Shown one piece after another: positions 11,901 to 21,961 of a stretch of DNA of 64,000 bases; the stretch's first letter is position 1; each line of letters begins with the position of its first letter. Location of the stretch: contig CAMXCT020006578.1 of assembly GCA_947184155.2 (NCBI GenBank), forward strand, positions 1,020,090-1,084,089. Reading direction: 5' to 3'. The stretch comes from Cladocopium goreaui (Eukaryota > Sar > Dinophyceae > Suessiales > Symbiodiniaceae). A program made the position numbers and the translations under genes. The notes under the pieces are model-generated. The model was not told where the DNA came from and did no database searches. It saw nothing but the letters and a program-made list of their open reading frames with translations.

Positions 11901-13823
11901 TTTCCTGTGATGCTCGTGGTCATATGAAAGTAATCATCCATTTTCATAGGATTTTCCATTGTAAACCACCCATTTGGGGGTACCACCTTGTATGGAAACC
12001 TCCAATATTGTTTGGGCTGTTTGGGGTTTCCTGTTTGAAGATGTTTGAAGACTGAGAGCCATGAGCCATGATACCTATGGTATCATCAATCTCCAGGGAC
12101 GGGATTAGAAATTGGCAAGATCCAGGTCTTGGGTGACGAAAGTGTATGAAAGTATACATATCATATTATATATATATATATTTGTAATATAACATAGTAT
12201 AACATAGTATAACATAGTACAACTATATAATTATACTATATGTCATCTGAGGTACTCAGAAGTATGCCGACTTCCTCGATGCCTGTGTGGCTATCACCGG
12301 AAGAGCACCATTGGCAGGCTGTCACTTGGAACGAGCAGCGCAAGTCGTGCTGCAGGTGAAAATTGATGCCAGCAGCTCGGCAGCAGCCTGCAGTTTTCGC
12401 AGTGCTTCAAGGGGGTTTTGGATGGTTTTGGGTCATAAGTGTGCCATGATTCTTTAGGAATGTCAGAGTTGTTTTCCAAATTCACAGGAGGGTTTGATGG
12501 CGGCATCTTGGGCTTAGGCTTAGGTTGCGTGGATGATGCGTTCTACCCAACCCTTGGGTACTTGTGCGGTCTCAAAGCACCACGCTTAATCCCTGCGATT
12601 CTGGGGCTGGACAATCTCCATCCAACAAGAGACGATCTGAAGGCACCCATCTGCTGTTGCTCGCTTTTGGAAGAAGTGGAACCAATTTGTTTCCTGATGT
12701 CCTTGCGAATGGGCGAATTTGGTAGAGACCTTGCAGAATCCGTGGCATTATTTGTCGATGTTTCTTTCACTCTAGATGTCAACACTATTGATTCTATTTG
12801 CATTTGTTTGCAGGGTCTAGCTGAAGCAAAAGGAGGTTGATATACTACTTGTAGGCCAGCTTTTGAAGATGAAGTTTGCGAGGACGTTGACCAAGGAGGC
12901 AGCCTTCCAAACCATGTTGCCAATTGGTAAAATTTGGTAGAATCACATATTTTGTGAATTATAATTAGTTAATGTTAGTTATAGAATATTATTTGGAATT
13001 ATTTGGATGATCCCAATTTTTTCCAGGCAACTCACTGGGTCGGAACCAAGCAGGTTGGAATTCCCACTGCTTAGAGGCTTAGAGGCTTGGATTGAACATG
13101 CTTGAAGAAAACATAAGAAATCCTATGGGTCGCTGATTCAGAGCTGCAGGCATTCAGTGCAGCTTTTGGAACTAGCTCCTCTGCTCCCATGTTCCATATC
13201 GTGGGCCTCACACCCGAGGACCGATTGGATCTGGCTGGCATTGGGATTCCACGAGTTTTCCAAAGCTCCGACACTTCAGAACTTAAAAGTTGGCAAGACC
13301 GATTCAACCAGTCGAATGATAATCCTTCTGGCATTCTGTGCGGCTTTGGAATGTGATACGAAATATTGTTGGTTTGCGCAATAGGGGCAATAGGTTTCTA
13401 GCTTTTAGTGTCAACATGCCTCCATTAACATCCCGGTCGGCAATCATCCATATCATTGCCATTATGTTGACTATCATCAGCATCCTTATCTTCAGACTTG
13501 TCATTAGCTGGATCACCCCTTTCATCGCCATCATCATCCTGGCATCCAATCACCTGTGTTATCATCACCGTCTCCGTCTCCGTCTTGGTCTCTGTCTCGT
13601 ATTGTGTTCGTCATCGTCTTCGTCTTCATCTTCGTCTTTGCCGTCGTCGGCATCGTCATCGTCATCGTCATCGTTGTCATCGTCGCCGTCGTCCTCCTCT
13701 CCCTCTCCCTCTCCCTCTCCCTCTCCCTCTCTCTCCTCTCTCCCTCTTCCCCCTCCGCTCCCTCTCCACTCTCCCCTCTCCCTCTCCCTCTCTCCCTCTC
13801 CCTCCTCCTCCTCATCATCATCA

Positions 13824-13864
<41 letters not shown>

Positions 13865-15874
13865 ATTGTCATCATCGTCATCATCGCCATCATCGTCATC
13901 ATCGACATCATCATGATCGTACAGATTTTGCCATTGTGAGCCACAATACATGTCTTCTGCCAAATGTAGCATTTACATGCATTTACAGATATTTACAGTA
14001 CACAGAAGGAAAGAGGATGATAACGTGTCGATGGCAACAATCTAACCAACGAACCCGGTCACTGTCGGCCTAATTTCATCACCACCCAAGCTGAGCCAAC
14101 CACTGGCCATGGTTCCTGTGGGAGGCTCCAGATCTGCAAAGTGTTTTGCATGACAAAGACGCAGAGGCCAGCAGAAATCAGAGAGGGCTGTGCGGAACAA
14201 ACAACCCAACCATATTGGTACGGGGATAAAAACAAACAAACCCCTATAGACTATAGACTATATGGGTTGGTGAACACTTACTCAGGTAGACTCTTAGCTT
14301 TTCTCAGTGGTATTGAAGTTGGCCCACGCCCGCAGCTGTTGCTGATCAGGTGATTGATCTGACCCAGGAGGATTTGATGACGGTGTGGCAGGATTTGGTG
14401 TCTCACCTGCAGCCCATGGTGCCATGGTGACTGGCACTGCGATTTTATGGCGATTTATGGAACTTCGCAATTGTTTGATGGTCGTGTTTTCGGACAGTAT
14501 CTCTCGCAGCAACACCCAGTCGTTGACGACTGCGCGATTTTGCGCAATGAGGATGCCGATAGCTCCTGCGATGCTGTTGAGTCTTGCCTTGTTGGGTGTG
14601 TGGTTAAAGGACAGAGTCATGTTGAGGAATTTCAGATCACTCATGTACCAGTATCTTTTGAAGCAGAGATTCTCTGAGATGCACAGTTTTGTGTGTATGT
14701 GTCCTTGTTGCAACATGAACTTGCGATCGTGGAAATTGGCCAAGTTCTTCCATCCGCAAATTGAGTAGATGCCTCGCAACATGCAACACTCCTTGGACAG
14801 ACTTCTCAAGCTGCCATGAGCCTCCTTTGAAATCTTTGAACAGTGCCATGGGCGTCTGCTAAGGATCTGGTTGCCTTGGGAAATCCGCACTTTTCCGTGG
14901 AGGAGCATGGCCGAATGGCTGAACTTTGCCAGGGTCGTCTAAAACATCCAGACGTCACAGTGGTGGTCACTTCCGGACCCCAGGTGCTTGACCTAGCCGT
15001 GTTTGGAGCCAGGGTTCCTCATGGACCTTATGGGATGCTTCCAGCCCCAGGTGTTGGCAGAGAGCCGAAGTTTGGGCTTCGGGGAGCAGCTTGAAGCCTT
15101 CGGTGCACAGCTGGTGAGCGATACCTGCTGGTGCATGCTTGGAGAGGTGGGAAGTTCTGTCGTTTTCTTGGACATATAGAAATATTATATATGTATATCA
15201 ATTTATTATAATGTATATCTATGTACAATGACAATAACTATTCTAGATTATTATATAGAAGTTGTGGCAACAAAAGAAGAAGCTGCATTTCCCTGCGCTA
15301 AAAAGGAACCCCATACCTGGACCCACCAGCTGCAGGTGGTTCCAGCTCCCACCTCGGTGTTGCCACCGGAGAGCCGGACGCTGATGACGAATTCGGCCAA
15401 GTATGCGCACTATGCGCCAGGCCTGAGTCACGGCTAGGGACAGTCAGTATAAACAATGAATATGATATATGATATATGTAACTGTATATAATATCGTATA
15501 ATATACTAGTGTTGTTATTGTCATTATTATCATTATCAATATATATATATAATATTATCATTATCATTATCATTATTATTGCTATTCTTATAAATTAAAT
15601 GAGATATGATTAGAAAAAATATGTGCGGTATATATCTAATTGGCATCCGTTTCTATGTCTGCAGAACTTTTGCTGATTAGATAGGTAGGCAGGCTTTGCC
15701 AATCCAAAGTGTCTCGACCGGAAACGGATTCTGGGCGACAAAGGCTTGGTGAAGCGCCGCGTGCGCTTTGGTTCACTGGCCAGCTGCATCGAAGCAGCCT
15801 GCAATCGAGTGGTGCCAAAGACTCGCCCACCTTGGTTAGGCGACACCTGGGATAGCTGTCCGATGGGGCGATGA
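8961..15874 (+). CDS. aconitase X (AcnX) family hydro-lyase, single-chain, 15 exons
   Basis: The small (swivel) domain comes first: [17 protein letters not shown] (8961-~9011), [12 protein letters not shown] and DRHHPLSG (~9150-9288), [18 protein letters not shown] (9640-9824) and a tail exon (10120-10227). The large domain follows: [18 protein letters not shown] (10893-11024), [11 protein letters not shown] and [11 protein letters not shown] (11397-11573), [16 protein letters not shown] and [13 protein letters not shown] (11749-11884), [19 protein letters not shown] (12252-~12392), [13 protein letters not shown] (12488-12642), [10 protein letters not shown] (13150-~13218), VIDLTQEDL (14350-14397), [11 protein letters not shown] (14864-14983), QLVSDTCW (15051-15146), [13 protein letters not shown] (15336-15432) and [13 protein letters not shown] with a stop (15693-15874). 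Phases agree at most joins. The product is about 610 residues, as expected for a fused AcnX. Known AcnX enzymes dehydrate cis-3-hydroxy-L-proline or mevalonate 5-phosphate; I cannot tell which substrate applies. The first join and the end of exon 10 are uncertain. Confidence 0.85.
10711..10734 (+). repeat. (CA)n microsatellite in an AcnX intron
   Basis: About eleven CA dinucleotides lie in a row in the intron before the exon at 10893. Confidence 0.9.
13603..13918 (+). repeat. TCA/TCG and CTCTCC low-complexity satellite in an AcnX intron
   Basis: Runs of TCATCG and TCGTCT triplets alternate with CTCCCTCTCC tracts over about 315 bp. Five overlapping frames are open on both strands (poly-Ser, poly-Asp, Ile-Val), which is caused by the triplet repeat and not by selection for protein. 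The tract lies between AcnX exons ending near 13218 and starting at 14350. Confidence 0.9.
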
Positions 15875-15921
15875 TTGGGACAAGTCTTGCAGTTAGCTGC
15901 TTGGCATTTCTTTCTTTCCAG

Positions 15922-16415
15922 GCTTTGAAGCTGAAAGGATCGCTAATTCACTATTTTCATGATCCAGACTGCATACTGAATGTCATGTTTTTGGGTGGAA
16001 GAAGCCAGGTTTGCACCTAGATCATGGATGGATCATGGATGGTTTACTCATCTTTTTCAGCCCATTCATGTCTTGCTATGTTTTGCCGCATAATTCTTGT
16101 TTTGGGGGAGGCCTTCAAGCAAGACGATTATCTACTTTGACCTCCGGATACAAAGCTCTATCTGGAGTGGCCTTGAAATTTCTGCGAATGCGCGGGAGAT
16201 AGATCAAAAGCCTGCTGCACAATGCAAAGAATTCCTTCAGAGTGATGCTGAGATGATCGTATATAGACTTTCTCTGCCCAGATGTCTTTGAAGCATCGTT
16301 GTTGCCCATCATTTCACTTTGTTGCTCCGGGCAATGAAACAGAACCGCGTCCCGCTCAGGTGTCCAAGCAGGAGGCTGCTGTGTTGAGTGTTGTACCTCC
16401 AGTGCCAGTGCTTTG
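15922..16415 (+). CDS. candidate exons after AcnX, unrecognised
   Basis: 15922-16008 is an open 29-codon segment with a pyrimidine-rich acceptor (TTTCTTTCCAG) and an AG|GT donor; it includes LKGSLIHYFHDPDC. A later frame beginning near 16280 after CTCTGCCCAG reads SLKHRCCPSFHFVAPGNE and ends with a stop near 16413. The frame between 16097 and 16291 (NAREIDQKPAAQCKEF) is also possible. These may extend the AcnX transcript by alternative splicing or belong to the next gene. No domain is recognised. Confidence 0.35.
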
Positions 16416-16533
16416 AATCAGTTCAGCTTCCCTGGCGGCTCCTGCCAGGGGCTCGCCAAAGAAGCAGAGCTATCAGAGGGCCTTGTTCAGCTGAGGGAGC
16501 AGGCAGCAAAGTAGCTGGGTGGAAGGTCAATGA

Positions 16534-16651
16534 GATGTGACTGAAAATTGGATAATTACCCTAAAATATCATAAATTGACATAGAATGACAATTTAGTGG
16601 ACAATAAGAAAGTCTGGCAGATTTGGGGGTTCCAATTTTCAGTCAAACCCA
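16534..16651. mobile_element. small palindromic element, family A relative
   Basis: The left end TGTGACTGAAAATTGGA pairs with the right end TCCAATTTTCAGTCAAACCCA. The right end is close to that of the element at 7947-8050. The core is AT-rich and noncoding. Confidence 0.7.
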
Positions 16652-16664
16652 TGTATTGTGAATT

Positions 16665-19559
16665 GACGTAAGTTTGGAGTTTGAAGCAGCATCTCTGGTT
16701 GGCCATGTCCTGTCGGAACAGCATCAAAAAAGTGTGGACTTTGTTTGCAGTTCGGGGTTAGTTCCCCAATTGGCCAAAATCACCGTTTCTTGTCTGACAA
16801 GTCGCACCTTCGCTTGTCACAGGTGCGTGCCCTCATCGACTTCCTGGCTCAGGTGGACATGGATGAGACCGACAGATGCATGAAGCAAGGACAAGGAGAC
16901 CATAAGAACACCTACTAGTACATATAATCATAATGATAACACTAAGAAATAAAGATAGTGATAATGATAATAAACAAGACATAGTAATTAACAACAACAA
17001 CATACATAAGCACATGCATCGGTAATCACATAATATGACTTGAACAGGCTCAAGAAACATGATCATGGCAATCATGGCAAAAATGGCAATGATGATGATG
17101 ATGAGGATGATGATGAGGAGGATGATGATGATGATGACGATGACGATGACGATGACGATGAGGATGATTATGAGGATGATTATGAGGATGATGATGAGGA
17201 TGACGATGACGATGAGGATGATTATGAGGATGATTATGAGGATGATGATGAGGATGATGATGATGATGAAGATGAAGAAGAAGATGATGATGATGATGAT
17301 GACGATGACGATGACGATGATGATGATGATCATGATGATGATAATGATGATGATGATGATGACGATGATGACGATGACGATGACGATGAGGATGACGACG
17401 ATGATGATGATGATGACGATGATGATGATGATGAGGAGGAGGAGGATGACAATGACGATGGCGATGACGATGACGATGATGATGATGATGATGATGAAGA
17501 TGACGATGATGATGATGATGACGACGATGATGGTGATGGTGATGGTGATGGTGGTGGTGGTGGTGATCCATCGCAACCCACTCACCTCTACAGAAACATG
17601 AGCTGCCATGCCGCAACTTGGAGACTTCGCCAGGCACACGTTGGAGCGCGCGGCTTCACAGCTAGCGACGTGGAAGACAAGAAGGAACTGCATGAGCTGC
17701 ACGGGCTGCGTGGAACTGCTGTGAGTCGGTCCAGTTGTGCTGCCAGGAGGGCGTAGAGCCTCGCGCCCAGAGGTTGAGACTACTTGCGAACCATCAGCGT
17801 CCTTCCCCTTCTGTCCAATCATTTCAAGCCTCCGAAAATAGGACGTGTTTAAACTTGGACATGCCCTAGCCTATGACATGGTTCGTTGAACCGACAACGG
17901 CAGCATCATGGAAGAACCTTGAGACTGAATATGGCACTACGCAGTGCCCAGGAATTCTGCGGAGAGTCTGCCGCCTGATGGACCTCGGATTGCCTGGCAG
18001 AATGTCAGACTCTCAGCAATGAATACCTGTGCCCGCGTTGCCATCCTAACGATTTCATGGCTGATCTGTTGGACATCCGATTTGGACACATTTTGGTGCC
18101 AAGCATGCGCTAGTTTTCCTGAGAAGTAGTGTTTGGCTGCAGCATTTGCAATCTGGTTGGGAAACCTATCATAAAGGACCTCAAAGGGGCTGATGAAAGT
18201 GGTTGGAAGTAGCCATTTGAAGTGTAGTGGGTTGTCAATGCTTAGCCAGCTGCAGACAACCTTTTGACAGCACTGGTTTGCGTTCGAAGGCTCAGTCTGG
18301 TGCAAATCAACGCTTGCGACGGGTCTTCAGTTGCACCCTTAGCATGAGATTGCATAAGCCCTTTGGGATGCACTTCAACCATTTTTTCATTGATGAAACC
18401 AACGCAAATAGAAGCATTTGTTTGCACAGCTGTTGAGTGCTGAAGGCCCTCCTTCATTTATCCCCGAGCCTGAAAAACCAGAATCAAAGGAAGCTAAAGG
18501 ACAGGAGTCTTTTTTGAGTAGCTCCACACACAACCCAGCTGCGGTCACGGTTGATCCAGGAGCTGATGATCAAGGTCCAAAGAGCTCGAAGTCTGTGAGA
18601 GTCTACTGCTCAAAAAGGTAGCATGAGATTGTGCTTGCTGAGTTTCCTTATCGGTTCTATGGGTGTGGGTCAAAATGATCAACCGGACAAAATGGATGGT
18701 TTTTGATACCAGAAACGGCCCAAAATTGTACGCAAAGTTCGACCCATACCCATATTTGCCATTGTCAAAGTTGGATTATATACCCCATACTGTGGCATGC
18801 TCATCAATCCTTCAATATGGATTTATTTAATGACCCATTCAAGGATTTCACACGTGCAAGGTTTGTCCTCCAGCCCCAAGCGAGAGTGATGGGACGGAGA
18901 AAACAACTCCACAGGCGTGCTTGCAGCTCTTGCAAGTGACATTGAGTGTTTTTCAAATTACTTGTGCAGGTGACATCCTCAACAGAACATCGTTTTGACA
19001 TGCACATTGAGTGTTTCGCTAGCCATAGTTGAGTGCCATGATTTGTAGATCTTGAGGAATAGAATAACTTGTGGCTGTGAGGCTGCTGAAACGATGAGGG
19101 CTAGTGAAGCACTCAGTTTCAGACGACAGTAGATGACGAGATGACAGTCACCGTGACACATGATGATGATGATGATGAGGATGAGGATGAGGATGATGAC
19201 GATGACGATGACGATGATGACGACGACGACGATGATGGTGATGATGATGATGATGATGACGATGACGACGGCGATGGCGATGACGATGACGATGACGATG
19301 ATGACGACGACGACGATGATGGTGATGGTGATGATGATGATGATGACGATGACGATGATGATGATGATGGTGGTGATGATGACGATGACGATGACGATGG
19401 CGATGGCGATGACGATGACGATGACGATGATGACGACGACGACGATGATGGTGATGGTGATGATGATGATGATGATGATGATGATGACGATGACGACGGC
19501 GATGGCGATGACGATGACGATGACGATGATGATGACGACGACGACGATGATGGTGATGG

Positions 19560-19590
<31 letters not shown>

Positions 19591-19883
19591 GATGATGACG
19601 ATGACGATGACGATGGCGATGGCGATGACGATGACGATGACGATGATGACGACGACGATGATGGTGATGGTGATGATGATGATGACGATGATGATGATGA
19701 TGGTGATGATGACGATGACGATGACGATGGCGATGGCGATGACGATGACGATGACGATGATGACGACGACGGCGATGATGGTGATGGTGATGATGATGAT
19801 GATGATGACGATGACGATGACGATGGCGATGGCGATGACGATGACGATGACGATGATGACGACGACGATGATGGTGATGGTGA

Positions 19884-19914
<31 letters not shown>

Positions 19915-21937
19915 GATGATGACGATGACGATGACGATGACGATGGCGATGACGATGAAGATGACGATGATGACGACGACGACGATGATGGTGATGGTGA
20001 TGATGATGATGATGATGGTGATGATGGTGATGATGACGATGACGATGACGATGGCGATGGCGATGACGATGAAGATGACGATGATGACGACGACGATGAT
20101 GGTGATGGTGATGATGATGATGACGATGATGATGATGCAGATGCAGATGCCCCACGTCCGGGTCGAACGATCTTGGTGGTGACAAACTGAACGATCCACA
20201 GCACCCAGGCCGAGCTTCAGCACCTCCTGCGTCAGCGCAGAGGTCGGTGTCCTGTGGTGGAGGCGCAGATGCGTTCCAGTGGGTAGAGGGGTTGGCCTCT
20301 CATTTGAAGTCTGAAAATGCGGTGCAACACCCGTTTATCCTATCCCTTAAATAGATCAAACTAGGGATTTGGTAGGGAAAAAAAAATGAAACACACGATT
20401 TTCTATCCTTCAAAATAATTATATAGTTCAAAATAACATTTTAAGAAAAATCATTATGAACCTTTTGGGGGGTGCTTGATTTTTAGACAAACCCATTTTG
20501 ACATTTTGATGTGGTGTGGAAACATATTGAAATCATTGAACATCCATGAATTTGCATGAAAACACCTGATAAAATTCAGACATAGCTGCCAAAAGTATTG
20601 ATTTTCTATCCCAATGGTTGCACTACACTACATATATCTACATATGGGTTTGTCTGAAAATAGGATATACCCCGAATTATAGACATTTAATTCATTCAAT
20701 GGGGATAACGTGTGACACCTTCACTCAGTGTGAAACTTTTGCTCAGTGTGACACCTTCACTCAGTGTGAAATTTTTGCTCAATGTGAAGTGTTTGCTACA
20801 TGGAAAGATTTCATTTCAATAATACACCACCAAGCAGTGAGCGAGGCCCTAGGTTCTTGATAGTAGGTAGGAAGCGGGTTAGTGCCCACGACCTGTGGCA
20901 ATGTCCATGCTATAGGTTTTGGCAAAAAAAATGGGGATAACGGGATAATGATCATTCACCATTGGGTTTAGGGGTACACCAGTGGGTGTATTTTCAGAGA
21001 AACATCCCAGCCTGGTCCCAGGTGTACCAGGTGTGGGAACTGCCTACCAGTCTGCCTGCCTGTGATTCTACGGTCATGGGTGGATCATTGGTAAATGAAT
21101 GGATTCATGGGGATTCATGGGAATTGATGGTGCTATAAAGTGCTATAGCAACTCTAATTACTACATATTTCGACATATTACTACTATGAGTTACTATGAT
21201 ACTTAGAATTTGTTGTTACTCTTCAGATGATCGGTGGAGCAGTGCACTTTACGTCATCGGACTGGTCCAAATGGAGAGCTACTGGCGTATCATTTCAATC
21301 CAGGACATGCACAGGAATGGTCGTTGTTTTGGGAATAGGCAGATGGGCAGTCAAGATGAGTAATTATGAGATATTACAACGATCACAATGGTATTAATTT
21401 GAGCTGCTATTATTCACCATTAATAACATTTGATAACCACAATCTACCATCCAATGATCATTTTTGGCAAAACCCATTGTGGCATTTGGGTGTGGCCAGT
21501 TCCCTTGGTTCAAGACCGTGTGTCGCTTCCTCAGCCAAGTCTTGGGAACGCTCTGGCTCAGGTCTGAAGAGTCTGAACATTCAATTCAGTATCCAATGTC
21601 CAATGACCGTCCACAGTCCTTTAATGCTGGAGGTCCGTGTGTTAAGTGGCCAGATCTCTCCAGCACCACCGCACCTGAATGGTGCGAGTCTGGCCCTCAA
21701 AACCTGCAGACACAAATGAAGAGCAACTTGAATTGGCAGGAATTGACCTGGATATTCAATTATGATAACATCAATAGAATGATTATCCAGGTAACATCAA
21801 TTATCCAGGTCAATTCAATGCGCAAACTAACATCAATAGAATGATTCTGTCTATCTGCAATGCACGATTTTGGCTCCCTGAGTGCAGGTAGCCATTCTGT
21901 TCCACCGGTCCTTAGAGGACCCGGGTTTCGATGCAGC
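16665..21937 (+). CDS. unrecognised multi-exon gene(s), possibly helical-repeat protein
   Basis: Several short open segments with good splice borders lie on this strand. FEAASLVGHVLSEQHQKSVD is near 16674, in a helical, armadillo-like style. VRALIDFLAQ is at 16824-16853, between AG borders. A Pro/Glu/Ser-rich exon (SAEGPPSFIPEPEKPESKE) is near 18430-18618 with an AAAG|GTAG donor. PAPSESDGTEKTTPQACLQL is near 18863-18937, LRQRRGRCPVVEAQMRS near 20206-20277, and ILFHRSLEDPGFDAAM near 21891-21937. The two large triplet satellites and two family A elements sit between these exons and would be intronic if all belong to one gene. Whether they do is unproven, and no family is recognised with confidence. 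A possible extra frame at 17590-17750 is ambiguous. Confidence 0.35.
17086..17568 (+). repeat. GAT/GAC triplet satellite, about 480 bp
   Basis: ATGATG, GACGAT and GAGGAT triplets run without a break, with a repeated sub-motif GATTATGAGGAT. Open frames of poly-Asp, poly-His, poly-Met/Thr, poly-Ser and Ile/Val type occur in most frames. They reflect the repeat and are not separate genes. Confidence 0.92.
19156..20146 (+). repeat. GAT/GAC/GGT triplet satellite with higher-order units, about 990 bp
   Basis: The tract consists only of G-A-T, G-A-C, G-G-T and G-G-C triplets. A longer pattern returns about eight times: GATGACGATGACGATGGCGA, then GACGACGACGATGATGGTGA, then plain GATGATGAT. The period is roughly 80-130 bp. 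Five frames of 340-414 codons are open across it, none of them a credible protein. Confidence 0.92.
20303..20505. mobile_element. small inverted-repeat element, family A relative
   Basis: The left end AAGTCTGAAAATGCGGTGCA is answered by TGCTTGATTTTTAGACAAACC on the right (shown in part: GATTTTTAGACAAACCCA). The right terminus again ends in GACAAACCCA as in other family A copies. The interior is AT-rich. Confidence 0.55.
20645..21009. mobile_element. family A element split by a later insertion
   Basis: The left end TGGGTTTGTCTGAAAATAGG and the right part GTATTTTCAGAGAAACATCC frame the same core as the copy at 7947-8050, in opposite orientation: GGATAATGATCATT, ACCATTGGGTTTAGGGGTAC. Between 20711 and 20930 a foreign segment interrupts the core. 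Without it the element would be about 130 bp. Confidence 0.75.
20711..20942 (+). mobile_element. retroposed insertion with A-tail and 12 bp target duplication
   Basis: ATGGGGATAACG occurs at 20699-20710 and again at 20931-20942, directly flanking a 220 bp segment that ends in a short run of A. This is the signature of LINE-type retroposition. The segment starts with about five 18 bp units of TGTGAAACTTTTGCTCAG type (20711-20800). It may be a SINE or an RNA copy; its source is unknown. Confidence 0.75.
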
Positions 21938-21961
21938 AATGGCAGGGAGTAGTGGCCCGCC

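Noticed and set aside
13338-14073. Ser-rich, Asp-rich and Val/Ile-rich frames of 127-192 codons
   Set aside because: Repeat-derived, inside an AcnX intron, and mutually overlapping on both strands.
19141-20204. Long open frames of 340-414 codons on both strands
   Set aside because: They arise from a triplet repeat that lacks stop codons in several frames; there is no start context, domain or codon variation expected of a protein.
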